Source: Ulota crispa
Lineage: Eukaryota > Streptophyta > Bryopsida > Orthotrichales > Orthotrichaceae
Assembly: GCA_963920765.1 (NCBI GenBank)
Contig: OY987251.1
Coordinates: 9,055,219-9,119,218 of the forward strand
Direction: 5' to 3'
Length of the DNA stretch: 64,000 nucleotides
Part shown: positions 46,796 through 58,602 of the stretch, piece by piece
How the letters are laid out: every line of letters begins with the position of its first letter
Numbering within the stretch: the first letter of the stretch is position 1
Notes under the pieces: generated by a model
Databases searched by the model: none
What the model was told of the DNA's origin: nothing
Seen by the model: the letters and a program-made list of their open reading frames with translations, nothing else
Position numbers and translations under genes: made by a program

Positions 46796-47707
46796 CCCCT
46801 AAAGGACCAAGCAACGTTATCACCAAAAAGTCTTCAAAACTGTCATTTTTAGAGCATCAACCAAATTTGAAAACAAAAACATTTTCATGCATATGTGACC
46901 ATAGGATCTTGTAGAAGGATGGTTTTAGAAGATGTGGAAAAAAATTCAAGGTTTTCCACCTCGTGGATTGGAAGTTAGAATAGTTTGAATATTCAAAAAT
47001 GACTTGTGAATAATCGAGCAGCTACCATTCAGAAGGTGAAATTCCTAAAGAAAAAAGTCCATGTGGGTGGTGCTTCTCTAAATTCCTTATTCCACCTCAG
47101 TAAAGTACATGTCAAAAAAGTTCCAAATCATTTGGAATTGTGTAACATATGGAAAAAAATTAGTAAGTAAAAAGAAGTAGAGAATGATTCAAAACACAAA
47201 ATTGTTAAGAATTCAATTATGGAAATGAAAAATGCCAATCCCAATGGTCATAATGTTGTCATAAACAATGTTTATCCTTTGGTTTTGTTTTTTTCCAAAA
47301 TGTTGAAAATTGAGTAAAATAAAGGACTTCAAAAGTTTATTTTGGAGTAGAGAATCCATAACTGCCCGCAAACAAAAAATCCTCATAACTTTCATCTCAT
47401 TGATCAAAACGGAATGATTCAAAGCTTCCTACATTCACATAAATCTCCTAAACCAATCTAAAGTTTTTGTTTTTGAAAAAAGTGATTTTTAAATTCTGCC
47501 CAAGTTGCCCGCCTAATGAAAAAAACAACATATTAGGCTAGAACTTTTTACTCATAACTCCAAATGTCAAGAAATTTAGTGCATATGAAAGATAAACCTC
47601 GTCCCCACATTCCGTTAAAACTTCAGCCGAAAATTTGAAAACTCCAATCACAAGTACCTGCCTAAAATCGCTATGTTTCTAAGAAAGGGGGTCTGGTCCT
47701 TTAGGGG
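46796..47707. mobile_element. TTAA-type piggyBac-like MITE
   Basis: Ends CCCCTAAAGGACCAAGC and GTCTGGTCCTTTAGGGG. Left flank TTAA (46792-46795); the right flank is TTA followed at once by the family A MITE at 47711. Same subfamily as 33986-34907, inverted. Confidence 0.8.
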
Positions 47708-47710
47708 TTA

Positions 47711-48024
47711 TGGTAGGAACACCCATAACCGTTAGTGTCCCCATAACTGTCACCTCTGAAATCTTAAAAAATCTATGGAAATTAATAAATGTAATTACAA
47801 GGATATACAACATGTGAACATGAAACCTTAGTGTTGGTTATGGGTAGAAGGGTAGTTTGCTCTTTAAAAATTCACAACTTATTCTCATAGAATCCAAATA
47901 ATACATTTGAAAGTGCAAAATCATTATTTTTCTGTTCCTAATAGGATCCCATAACTTGCTAGCTGTTTAAAAATACTCATCATGTTCAAAACCCTTAAAC
48001 TGACGCTTATGGGTGCTCATACCT
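47711..48024. mobile_element. Stowaway-like MITE, family A copy 3
   Basis: Ends TGGTAGGAACACCCATAAC and TTATGGGTGCTCATACCT, TA flanks (47709-47710, 48025-48026). It abuts the TTAA element's right end, having inserted in or beside that TTAA. Confidence 0.8.
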
Positions 48025-48026
48025 TA

Positions 48027-49535
48027 TCATGCAAATTGGAATGAGAATTTATGTATCAAGGTATGCATGCATGTACTTTCTAGGCAACTTCCGTAGGACA
48101 TACAACATTTTAATGATGGGATTGGTTGGTATCCATGTTTTTTATTTTCTTTCAACTTCCAGACATTAAAAGTAGGTACACAAACCTGAACACATACATG
48201 TCTTTAGCCTAGTATGATTGTACATATGAAAAGAAATCCACTCTTATTAGGTGGCATTCTTACGTATATTTAAATGTTGTTTATCCAAGTTTTGATGATT
48301 TTCCATGAAAATTTATAAAGAATAGTGATAGAATTGACAGAAAACCATCAACAAACAAATAAAACTTCTACTTGTGTAGACTCCAAAACTTTTTTTGCAC
48401 TAGTCATACTCTCCATTAAATCACACTTGTATCCAATTCTATATGACATAACAATTTGCCATACTAAAAATATGAAGCATAATCTTAGTATGTTCATTCT
48501 ATATTCTACCACAAAAATGCCATTTGCCATGGACTTTTCAAATTTTTGCAATGGTCATTGGTATGGAAAAGAAATAAGAGAATATTGAAAAGTGCTCAAT
48601 TTTTTTGCAAATCTTTTGGTGACAATTTAAAAAAATATACAATGTCAAATTGGTTTAGATGTTCAACACATTCATACATTGTGTAAATGGTTGTACTTTT
48701 TTTTTGTTTGAGAAGTGAAGAAAAACTCCAAAGAGCTTACTGTTCCAAGTACAAAGAGTCCCACTATGGCAACGATTTGCAAAAAAAATTCCAAAAAGAG
48801 TAAAATCCAAACACTACATTTTATTGCTATTTGTGAATTTGTACCAAATTTATATATATATTTTTCACAATAATGATATGAGGCCTGATCACCGTAATGG
48901 AGTTGCATTTCTAAATAAGTTTTGATATTGCTTTTTGTGAAAGATTTTAAATGTTATGGTTTGCTTCTATAGATTCTTTGTTACATGCTAATTACGCCAA
49001 GAGTTGTGGATATGGTTGCTGTATTTGAAAAAGCCCCCGTGGGGGAAAAATCGGTTTGTCCAGAGACGTCGAGTTCATATAGTTAGAACAGGAGATCGTG
49101 ATACATGAAAAAACCCCAATTTGGGGAAAAAGTCAGAAACCCTATCAGGGGTGAAAATCGGCTGATTTTGGTTGGAATCCATGAATCTAGGTGTGGTCTC
49201 AGTGGGAGAATGGTTGCTATATTTGATGGATCAAACTACGCGCGGTAGAGGCCGCCCTTTTATTTTTGGCAAGGTTTGCACTTAGCTTGTCAACAAAGTG
49301 CTAATTGTTGTGATTGTGGAGCTTCATGCACTACAAGAAAAAGTTGTCTTAAAGTATTGGTACACAATGATTGCAAATACCTACTTTTATTATTAGAGGA
49401 ATCAATTTTAGTCATAGTGAACATTTGCAATTATTGTGGACTAGTTATTTGAGACAATTTCTTCCTCTAATAATAGAGGTTGCAAATTGAATATTTTTGA
49501 GGATATCTCTAAATTGTGTATCTTTGGCACATTAT
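48027..49535. other. Intergenic DNA with a solo CACTA-type end
   Basis: No gene. At 49328 CACTACAAGAAAAAGTTGTC matches a CACTA left terminus, but no matching right end was found. Around 48990-49225 TGGTTGCTGTATTTGA and TGGTTGCTATATTTGA form a direct repeat enclosing CCCCCGTGGGGG and CCCCAATTTGGGG palindromes. Confidence 0.4.
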
Positions 49536-49565
49536 TGAAATTTTGAACTCTCCAAAAGGCCCTTA

Positions 49566-49973
49566 GGGCATCTCCACCAGTTTGGCAAGATTGGCACGCA
49601 AAGAGAGCAAGCGAGTAGGTACGGGGAGGGGGGGGAGAAGTTTTGCGCAACAAGACTACGAACTCCACCTGTTGGGCTTGAGAAACAACTCGCCACCTCA
49701 CTATCAAGAAATTTGTGTCTCAAGGTTTACGCTAGGGCTGCCACGGAGCTTGTGACAAGATCACAAGCATTACGGGAGCATATATATAGACAGTCTCGTA
49801 AACTCAACTTGCTCAGAATTTGTTCTACGCCGGTAGTTGAACGTCTCCGGAGCTGTTTTGAGCAAGCCCATTCAAAAAAATTTGCCCCCCATGCCACTAG
49901 TGGAGATCTAGGACGGGCAAAGAGGCTTTGGCCATGTTGTCCTCTTGTTTTTCATCAACCGGTGGAGATGCTC
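49566..49973. mobile_element. Tourist-like MITE (PIF/Harbinger), 408 bp
   Basis: Ends GGGCATCTCCACCAGTTTGG and CAACCGGTGGAGATGCTC, flanked by TTA (49563-49565, 49974-49976). The pre-insertion site is visible in the other family V copy near 39149 (CTTCTTAAGGGCC). Less AT-rich than its surroundings. Confidence 0.85.
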
Positions 49974-50401
49974 TTAAGAAGTCTAAAAAAGGATCCCAAG
50001 ACATGTACTTATTGCAACAAACAAATCACTAATAACCTATTTCCATCCACCCTTTGAGTTCAATGTAATCATGAAATTTATATTGTTGTGTCATCTCAAT
50101 AGGACAAAGATGTGGGTACAATAGAACCATGAATTTTGTTTTACTTCTATTCATATACATGAGTGAAGTACTTAGATAGTGACTATTGAGTTCATCTACA
50201 TATTTGATCAATGCAACGCCTTTTTGTATCATTTTAGATTGTGCATTTAGATAAGGTCCTTCATACAAGGACTAGATTACCTTTTTCTATTCATGGTTTT
50301 TGTGATGTACATTAGGAAAGTCATACGAGGTAGAGCCACTTCACACACTTTCTAATGTACCCAGCCTAGGCTTAATAAATGTTAAGAGTGTCAAATCTTA
50401 A

Positions 50402-50472
50402 CCTCTAAATGCTAGAGGCACCAAATTCTAGTGTAAAAACCACCAAAATTTGGTGCTTCAAGCATTTAGGGG
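50402..50472. mobile_element. Tiny TTAA-flanked hairpin element, 71 bp
   Basis: Ends CCTCTAAATGCTAGAGGC and GCTTCAAGCATTTAGGGG with an inner inverted pair CACCAAATT / AATTTGGTG, TTAA on both sides (50398-50401, 50473-50476). Essentially two termini of the family with almost no interior. Confidence 0.75.
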
Positions 50473-50476
50473 TTAA

Positions 50477-51393
50477 CCCCTAAAAGACCATGGCCCTTAT
50501 TTTGTCAAAAGACACTCAAAACTGCCACTTCTATGGCAAAGAGTAAGAAATTTGAAAATTGGACTTTTTGCATATCTAACCATAGGATCTTGTACTAGAC
50601 TTGTATGAAAATGTGTTATGCAAAACTCAAGAACTTTGGCAGCATAGATTGGAAGATATTTGCATTCAAAGTGTAAAAAATAAGGTTTTTTGCACCTTGC
50701 ATGACTAGATTATTTAACTAAAAACTTTTTTTATTTAAATTTTTTGCTCTACAGAGTTTGGAACTTTTTTTTGTGTGGTGGGAAGTTGAGTTGGGAATCT
50801 TGGTAAAAAAATTAAAACAAAAAATACTTGATTTTCATTCTTAAAATAACATTAGGTAGAAGAAGGTATGAAATTGAACAAAAGCTTAAATTATTAATAA
50901 TCATGCAATGGAATTGAAAATCAATAATCCCAACGGTGAGATTGTTCTTGAAAGCAAACTTCACCCTTTCCAACATTTTTTTTGAGAAAATGTTAAACTT
51001 GCATTCAAAAATGAAGTTTGTAAGTTACTTTTTCAAGAAGATGCTTGAATTGCTTGAAAAGTAAGATTGTCCATAACTTTCTCATAACTAGTCCAAAATG
51101 GAATGAACCAAGGCTTCAAAAGTAAATAAAGATATAATCTACGAGAAAAACAAAATAAAAAAATATTTCAAATTTTTGTAAAAAAAATTTGCTGCCTGGA
51201 CTCCTCAAATTTGTGCTTATTTGGGCATAACTTTTGCTCCCTGGCATTGATTGGAATAAAATCATATTCCCCAAAAGCTAATGTGTTTTCCTATCTTAAA
51301 AAAAAGTTTCATAAAATCATGACAAAAATTGAGGCAGTAGGTATCTGCATGAAATCCTATTTGTCCCCCGTAGGGACAATGGCCCTTTAGGGG
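50477..51393. mobile_element. TTAA-type piggyBac-like MITE
   Basis: Ends CCCCTAAAAGACCATGGCCC and ATGGCCCTTTAGGGG; left flank TTAA shared with the 71-bp element, right flank TTGA. Homologous to 52368-53272. Confidence 0.8.
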
Positions 51394-51568
51394 TTGAAGG
51401 CCTTGTGGAGGGTTCATAATTTTGCCCAGTGGGCAGATGAAGTACACCATGGTGTAGGTGGCCTAAAAACTTGCAAGCGTGGAGCTCAAAAGTTGATGCA
51501 ATGAAGTACTTGAAGGCCATGAATCTCCTTGCACTTCTCTTGGTATCTTGCCATTGCAAACTAGTGTA

Positions 51569-51705
51569 AGGTAGGAGGCTCAAATTCCGCTTGGGTTCTA
51601 ATTGCGTTCACAATCTAGAAACAACTAACATTTTCCTTCAAATATCTATCATTGTCATTGATGAATTAGGTAGGCTTGAATGATTGGTTTATGGACCTCC
51701 TACCT
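51569..51705. mobile_element. Stowaway-like MITE, family C copy 1, 137 bp
   Basis: Ends AGGTAGGAGGCTCAAATTCC and TTTATGGACCTCCTACCT, TA flanks (51567-51568, 51706-51707). The AGGTAGG ends are shared with families A and B. Confidence 0.8.
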
Positions 51706-51709
51706 TACC

Positions 51710-52367
51710 ATCCTTTTGTTTGTTACCACCCCCTTCAACAAGTTTTGAGAGTTTTTATTTATTTATGAGGATATACTAGCAATTGCACTTGCTGCACTAT
51801 ATATGCATTCTTCATTAGAATTTTATTAAGAATTTCATATGTAATATATAATTTAAAGTAGACTTGTTAGTAAGTCTTCAAACCGTATTTGTGTGATATC
51901 ACAGAGGTCAAGATGTGATATTATGGAAGGCATTGTGATTTAAGTAGTATGATATTTTGCATATAGCTGTTTTTAAGTGACTTCTTTGCTCTTGCCCTCC
52001 CTCTCCCTCCCTTTTTCTCTCTCCTCTCTTCAAATTTCTTTCCAAGTCTTTCCCTCTCCTTCCTCCTCTTTAGAAGTTCAGATTTTTCTTGTCAAAGGGA
52101 CACCCAATGCTTGACACCCAATACTTCATAATAGAGAGCTTTTAAATTTACAAAAAAGAAAAAAAAAGAAAAAAATCCTTTTCACCCTCCCATTATGTGT
52201 GTTTTCCTCTCCTTTCCTCCCTCTCTAAAAAACCAAGATGATAATTGAGAATTATATCATGAGACACGACCCTCTCTTTAAAGTACGGAATTATTATTTA
52301 AATCTTTAAAGTCCATATTTTTTAAACAGGTATTCCTTTAGGTTGCTCATTGATGGTTGTTGGTAAA
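51710..52367. other. Intergenic DNA with a pyrimidine-rich tract
   Basis: CTCCCTCTCCCTCCCTTTTTCTCTC-like tract at about 51993-52065; no gene recognised. Confidence 0.35.
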
Positions 52368-53272
52368 GTCCTGGGGCTTTTATTTTGTCAAAAGAAACTC
52401 CAAATTATCACTTATGGCAAAGAGCAAAAAAAGTTTGAAAATTGGTCCTTTTGCATATCTAACTATAGGCTCTTATACTAGACTAGTATAAGAATGTGGA
52501 AAAAAAAAATTCAAAAACTTTGATTGCACAAATTGCAAGATGTTTGCATTTAAAGCGTAAAAAAAAAATCTTTTTGCACCTTGTATGATTAAATTATTTG
52601 ACTTTAAACTTTTTTAAACTAAAACTTTTGCATCACAAAGTTTTGACATTTATTTTTTTATGATCAAGAATTGAGTTGAGAATCTTTGGAAAAAACTTAA
52701 AACAAAAAATACTTACTTTTCATTCTTAAAAAAAACATTAGGTAGAAGAAGGTATGAGATTGAACAAAAACTTAAATTGTTAATAGCCTTGTAATGGAAT
52801 TGAAATGCAACAATCCCAATGGTGAGATAGTTCTAGAAAGCAAACTTCACCCTTTCCAACAGTTTTTTTGGAAAATGTTAAACTTGCATTCAAAAATGAA
52901 GGTTATAAGTTATTTTTTCAAGAAGATACTTGAGGTGCCCAAAAAACAAGATTGTCCAAAACTTTCTCATAACTAGTCCAAATGGAATGAATCAAAGCTT
53001 CAAGTGTAGACAAAACTATAACCTAGGAGAAAAAACAATTAAAAATTTCAAGTTTTGTAAAAAAGTATTTCTTGCCCAATTTCCATAAATTTTTGCTCAT
53101 ATGGGCATAACTTTTGCTCTTGAGCATAGATTGGAGTGAAAATGATATTCCCCAAAAGCTATTGTGTTTTTCTATTTTCAAAAAAGATTCGAAAAATCAA
53201 GACAAAAATTAATGCCATAGGTACCTGCCCAAAATCTCATTTGTCCCCTAAGGAGACTACAAGACTTTAGGA
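52368..53272. mobile_element. TTAA-type piggyBac-like MITE, left end degraded
   Basis: Interior homologous to 50477-51393 (ATTTTGTCAAAAGAAACTCC, AATGGTGAGATAGTTCT). The right end reads AAGACTTTAGGAG then TTAT; the left terminus is diverged around 52368. Confidence 0.65.
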
Positions 53273-53339
53273 GTTATTGTTTTTAAGATTTTACCTTTCA
53301 CATTTGTTCACACATCCAAATATAGAATACTAGGGTCCA

Positions 53340-53456
53340 TTAGGGGTTTCATTTATCTCAAACAAACAATGAACAAATGGTTGTGAACGAGTTTTAGTTC
53401 ACAACCATTTGTTCATCATTTGTCATCATTTTTTTGAGATAAATGAAACCCCCTAA
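53340..53456. mobile_element. Near-perfect hairpin MITE, 117 bp
   Basis: Left arm TTAGGGGTTTCATTTATCTC, then AACAAATGGTTGTGAACGAG; right arm is the inverse, ending GAGATAAATGAAACCCCCTAA. Arms are about 50 bp with small mismatches around a loop of a few bases. TTA/TAA at the ends may be the TSD. A transcript would form a single long stem. Confidence 0.8.
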
Positions 53457-54506
53457 CATATGCGTGCACACATTATAACAGGCCACCAAGAGTTGTAGCA
53501 TATCAAGAGCTCCTTTTGGTTTGAGAAGAACAATTTGAAGGCTTGCATCGACGGAGCCATGTAGTAGGTGTTTGTTTTAGTTTTGTTGTAGATTTTTTTA
53601 TTATTGAAAAGGATGCTTAATTTGCCCACATTGCTTTAAAGCAGTATTATATAACAATGCGGGGAATTATTGCCTACTCAAAAATTCATATCTTAATAAT
53701 ATGTAATATGATGTGGTATTAAAAAATCAGTTTTGGTTTAGTAAATGAAATAATAGCAGTTTGGTTTTAGTTTTGTGAATGTAAATTTCAAAACCTTGAA
53801 CAAATTATGTTTAATAACACAACCCTTTCATTGTTACTTGTCTAGTTCATTTTTTTCAGTTATTTCATAGATCTTTTGTTGTAACCGTGTATGATTATTT
53901 GTCATCTAATTTATAATTCAAATTGTTCATGAGATTCTATGCTAATCATAAAATAGTTGTATACATTTCTACAATTTTTATATATCATGCAAATGTTTTG
54001 CAATAACCAAATAAAAAATGTATTGATTTGTCTTTCACTGAAATACGTTGTGTGTTTTGTTTGCTAAATTTGTAGCTCAACAAATTTGTATTTTTGTACA
54101 TTTTCTGTATGAAGTTGTCAATTATGTTTTTTGGTTTAACTTAAAGCTTATATCATTGATCATGGACATTTGATGAAACTAAATGATACCATGTTGTACA
54201 TGTAAATACTGTCCATTGTTGTAGTGTTAAATCAAGTGATTGTGCAATTATAATTATACAAAATTCTATGCAGATTCAAAAGCTTAGTATGATGTCCAAA
54301 TGGAGTAAAAAAATAGAAAATTATTTTCTGTCCACAATAATGGTTAATGGAATAATGTATATAACTATATACATATAAAACATCATGCAACAAAACAAAC
54401 AAACTCTCCATGTTGATGTTTTGGTAGAAAGTTATATATAAATGGCTTGGGATACTCGTACCTATACGTATAGTCAACAAGACACTCTACAAAAGAACAA
54501 AAAGAA
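53457..54506. other. Intergenic DNA, nothing recognised
   Basis: AT-rich, no gene. Confidence 0.35.
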
Positions 54507-54510
54507 TTAA

Positions 54511-55323
54511 CCCTTGAGCGCCCCACAGGCCAGAATATGGCCTCCCCAAATGTAAATTTGCCCGGATGCAGTCTAGATTTTGACTGCACTGTTCAGAGAA
54601 GAGTACCAAGGGGTTATAGTACCTACAAGTGACTATGCACAGTAAGGTCAAGAAACATCATTGTGCCACATGCAATGTGGGGACCAACAATTGAAGGGGC
54701 TGTACAGTACAATGAAAATTGCATTTTGAGATTTTGGGCGCTTAGTGGCTGACCGGGACCACTGAGAGCTGTCGATTGAGAGGATGACATCGGTCCAGCT
54801 GGGTTGGGCTTTTGTTTCTCGGAACACAAGAACAAATGACCTGGCCTTTATCATATCAGCACTAATGGCAGGGGCTTGATGCCGTGTCAGGTTGACCTGT
54901 ATGATGTTGCCGGTAGACTGTTCCCTTGCGTCCAAACCTTCTTCAACTTGTGAGCTTGTATTAAACGCAACAATCTTCAGTTTGTCTTGACATTTGGTAG
55001 GGACGCATATGATTTCATACCCCACCCCCTGCTAAATTTTTGGCAACAAAGAGCAATGCATGCAATAGCAGTGCCATTTTGAAGCAAAGACCCTCCCTTG
55101 TTTTAGCCCCTTGTATGATCTTCATAGTCACTTTGACCATTATAATCTTTCAATTCATACGGTGAAGTTGCCCAAAATTTGTTATACAACTATAGACTGC
55201 AACCCTCAATGGATTGGTACGGTGAAACTTTGCTAATCTTCTTATTTCAAATGCTATGGGTGCCGACCTCAACACTGCTATTTTTTGGGCAAGTACTCCG
55301 ATTTTGACATGAGCGCGCAGGGG
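54511..55323. mobile_element. TTAA-flanked piggyBac-like MITE, GC-richer subfamily
   Basis: Ends CCCTTGAGCGCCCCACAGG and TTTGACATGAGCGCGCAGGGG, TTAA at 54507-54510 and 55324-55327, 813 bp. A 125-codon frame at 54648-55025 (-) shows no transposase or other motif and I do not take it as a gene. Confidence 0.75.
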
Positions 55324-55327
55324 TTAA

Positions 55328-56427
55328 AGAATTTTCTAGACCAAAAAATTACAAGTGAGCATTGATTGAAACTAGTTACAAAATCAATGCACAAGATTCT
55401 CTATAAGTTATTTCTTCATTTGCTATACTTCATTCACCCAATCAAGCATTGTCTTTGTCACAAACCAATTTTGCTAATTTATTATAGTTAACATTAATGA
55501 AATTGTATATGTTTATTAATATCATAGGACATGATATCACGCATAACATGTATGCTTAATTTAAATTGAAAATGAATATGAAATATAAAATTTGTTATAT
55601 TACATTTCCCTTTATTTGTTTTTTATAAAACCAAAATATATTTCAACAGAATGTGCTTATCATTAAGCATCTTACCTATTGTATTTGTGTTGTAGATGAC
55701 GAAATAACCACCAAAATTTAAAGACAAAAAAGCTTGTTAGTTGAATTGAAAACTGTTAATTGAAAGAAATTATAGCAGTACATAAGTTTATTACATTTTT
55801 TTTATAGTGACAATGCCATTTTAGTTCCACATGCACAAACTTGTTTTTGTCATTCCAATAGTTATTGCAAAAAGTGCAAAGAATGCAAGTTTGTAGGTTC
55901 AACATAATCAATTGAACAAAAACCAATTGTTGCTGCTTAGTTCTATTTGAATCATGATAATCCTTAACAAAAATACGGGTTTTGGTTATTAATGTTAAAC
56001 GAACTACAATAAACTTCCACGAGAGAAATGCAACATATAGAGTTCAATTTTGGATTCAATTTTCAACAATTCCCAAATTGTAATGATATCCACTCGTAGA
56101 TTTCTTGCTACAACATGCTTGTTGGGATGATATCTGTCAATTCCACGAACAATTATCAATGTCATTTGATCTTTGATGAAATGTTCCTTCTTCTCAACTT
56201 GATTGGAATTTTTAAAATTTTGTACTTTATCCCAATTCTTCGGCTATTAGCCTATTAATCTATTATGTCTTCTTGTAGTTTGTAAAATATGTTGATAAAA
56301 GTTCCAAACCAAAAGCATAAAGAATCAAATATCAACTTTTGCAAAAGATTCCCTTGGTACAAAGAGCAACCTCTTAAATAAAAGGAATCCGTTCTGTGAA
56401 TAAAACAATACTGATGATGACAGGTGT
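55328..56427. other. Intergenic DNA, nothing recognised
   Basis: AT-rich, no gene or clear repeat end. Confidence 0.35.
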
Positions 56428-56428
56428 C

Positions 56429-56683
56429 ACGCGTTATTTGTTAAATTGGGAAAAACAAAGGTACCATTTTGTACTCCACCTTAAACCCAAAAAGTTACCT
56501 TAAATCAAATTCAAAAGTATCAAATTCAGTCTCAGCCATTAAGAAATTTTTCCTCGCAAGTTCCTCCTCTCAAGTGAGGGCACGTGTACCAAAAAAATGT
56601 TGTGAACTTGGTTTTAGGTGATCACCTAAAACCTTCAGAAGTCCCAAAGTGTATTGTTTTTCCCAATTCAACGAATAACGCGT
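56429..56683. mobile_element. MITE family R, copy 1
   Basis: Ends ACGCGTTATTTGTTAAATTG and CAATTCAACGAATAACGCGT, followed inward by GGAAAAAC / GTTTTTCCC. Interior homologous, inverted, to 57263-57528 (TCACCTAAAACCTTCAGAAG against CTTCTGAAGGTTTAAGGTGA). TSD unclear. Confidence 0.7.
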
Positions 56684-57258
56684 TCTGAGTTCTATATTGT
56701 TACTACATGCTACGAGGAATCTTGGATAAAAAACTGCAATTCTATTCAAAACTCCAGTGCAAAACCTTTTGTAAATATATTGAAAAAAAGCACACTGACC
56801 AATGCAAATTCAAAACCATTGCAAAACAAATTGAGCAACAATACTGCAAAACAAGAGCAAAACGACATACAGAAACTATTGCTAAACCATTGCAAGTGCC
56901 TGGAAATCAATAGCAACGCAAAATACTTGCAACAAAATTGCAAATCACTGCCTTCCTCCAGTACTGTAGTGCTAAAAGCAAAATTCATGCTCTAAAACCC
57001 TTTTCGCACTTGTGGAGACGTCTAGATTTCACATTTATGTACGACCTGAGGTGACAATACAGAGGGAGACTTGAGAGTACCTTTTGAAACGGGTACTGCT
57101 GTTCCTTAGATTTTGGTCCCTAGAGTTTGGTGAGAGAACAGAGGAGGTGAGATTAGAGAGGCGGTGAGATCCAATCAAGAGGCTTGGTTGTACGTGGTTC
57201 CAGCAATATACATACACATCGTAAAGACACGAATTTTCTCGCCTGGCAAGAGGAGCAT
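56684..57258. other. Spacer between two inverted family R MITEs
   Basis: The segment 56750-56960 is rich in GCAAAAC-type short repeats, giving open frames without motifs. No gene recognised. Confidence 0.35.
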
Positions 57259-57262
57259 TATG

Positions 57263-57528
57263 AACGCCATATTCGTTAATTTGGGAACTATGTTCAAATT
57301 TGGGACTTCTGAAGGTTTAAGGTGATCACTTGAAACTGAGCTCTAGGTTTAAGCAACATTTTTTTTGATACATGTGCCCTCACTTGAGAGGAGGAATTTG
57401 CGAGGGAAAAAATCTTAGTGGCTCAGACAGAATCTGATACCTTCAAATTTGGTTTAAGGTAACTTTTTGGGTTTAAGGTGAAGTTCAATTTGGGAATTGC
57501 ATTTTCCAAATCTAACAAATATGGCGTT
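57263..57528. mobile_element. MITE family R, copy 2
   Basis: Ends AACGCCATATTCGTTAATTT and TCTAACAAATATGGCGTT, flanked by TATG on both sides (57259-57262, 57529-57532), a perfect 4-bp TSD. Inverted relative to copy 1. Confidence 0.75.
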
Positions 57529-57542
57529 TATGCCGAAAATTA

Positions 57543-57976
57543 GGGGTAGTCACGGCTTCTGGGAGAATGAAAAGAGAATGGAGATTGAGAAGTTGTGTAG
57601 AGAAAAGAGGATCTAATAGGATCTCATTCTTTGTGAAGATGGTGTGACACCCCATTTGTTTGTTTTAGAGAATGAGAATGGGGAACAATTACCTGCTATT
57701 TAGAAGATGCAGTAATTTTGAATAGACATCACACAATCAACAATAGAAAGAAGCACAACAAGGTGAAACATGAGTTGTGGGAGGTGAAACTCCTCTTATA
57801 AAAACACCCATTCTTCACTTCCGCAAGAAAAGAATAGATCACCTCCACAAGAGAAGAATGAGACAATGAAAAGTTTTGCACGCTAGCCAAAACAAAAACT
57901 CCTGCAACCAACAGCAAAACAACAAATTTGTATTCTAATTCACCACAAGCAGCCAAGAAAGTGTTGTGACTACCCC
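57543..57976. mobile_element. MITE family S, 434 bp
   Basis: Short inverted ends GGGGTAGTCAC and GTGACTACCCC, TA on both sides (57541-57542, 57977-57978), with interior inverted GAGAATGAAAAGAGAATGG / CATTCTTCACTTCC-like arms. Only one copy seen. Confidence 0.6.
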
Positions 57977-58009
57977 TATTGTTGCAGAACCCCTATTGTT
58001 GCAGAACAG
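57973..58009. repeat. 18-bp tandem duplication
   Basis: CCCCTATTGTTGCAGAA occurs twice in a row, overlapping the right end of the family S MITE. Confidence 0.8.
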
Positions 58010-58452
58010 GACACCTAAGTTACTCTTAAACGAAGCTGGACTCAAGCTGAGCCAAGTTGTATTGATAGCAAGATAACGTACAAGTCCCTAGCAGGGAGAT
58101 TTAACTTGTACATGGAGGCGACGTTAATAAAGGACGTGAATGAATGAGAAAGTTATGCTACAATGTACTCACAGAACTAGGGCTAAGTCACTGTGTGAAG
58201 CATTAGTGAACATGAGTGGGCAATAATATTGAACAGAAATCAGGAATTCTCCGCCCTTCATGAATCTCGAAGGATGTAATTTGTATGTTCATGGCAACTT
58301 AGACAATCACAAACCGCGATTTCGAATGAAAAGAAACAGAAGATTCCACTTTCTAGTGATCCAACATCAGCGTGATCTGTAGACCTGAGCAAGGAATTAT
58401 AGAGATGACGTGGGAGCTATGAGATCAAAGATCAGAAATGAATGTAACTTAC
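58010..58452. other. Intergenic or intronic DNA, nothing recognised
   Basis: If the Mpv17-like remnant is real this is its next intron; no further exon was identified. Confidence 0.3.
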
Positions 58453-58602
58453 CCCGCGCAGGGCTCGGGCGAGATAACGAAGATTGTTGTTCTCCACGTA
58501 CATTGAATGCAACCTTTTCAATTACCCCGCTAGTGCAATCACCCAATAGAAACATAACACTGGATGTAGCAAACATACCACATTTAACCACATTTGGATT
58601 AG

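Larger units (their letters stand above)
49536..51430. mobile_element. Repeat family V, copy 3, carrying three insertions
   Basis: Starts near TTTTGAACTCTCCAAAAGGC and ends near CTTGTGGAGGGTTCATAATT. The parts at 49536-49565, 49977-50397 and from 51398 match the continuous family V sequence of 37818-39190. Interrupted by a Tourist MITE (49566-49973) and, at one TTAA, by two tandem piggyBac-like elements (50402-50472 and 50477-51393). Net length about 480 bp, like the other copies. Confidence 0.75.

Noticed and set aside
48980-49225. Palindromes CCCCCGTGGGGG and CCCCAATTTGGGG as regulatory stem-loops
   Set aside because: Stems are too short and there is no gene nearby; recorded only as a direct-repeat region.
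49328-49470. Second full CACTA element
   Set aside because: Only the CACTACAAGAAAAAG end is present; no convincing right end or 3-bp TSD was found.
54648-55025. 125-codon frame on the minus strand
   Set aside because: It lies wholly inside a TTAA-flanked MITE and shows no domain or codon signature.
56654-56995. 113-codon frame rich in N, K, S and Q
   Set aside because: Produced by short GCAAAAC-type repeats; no motif, no splice context.
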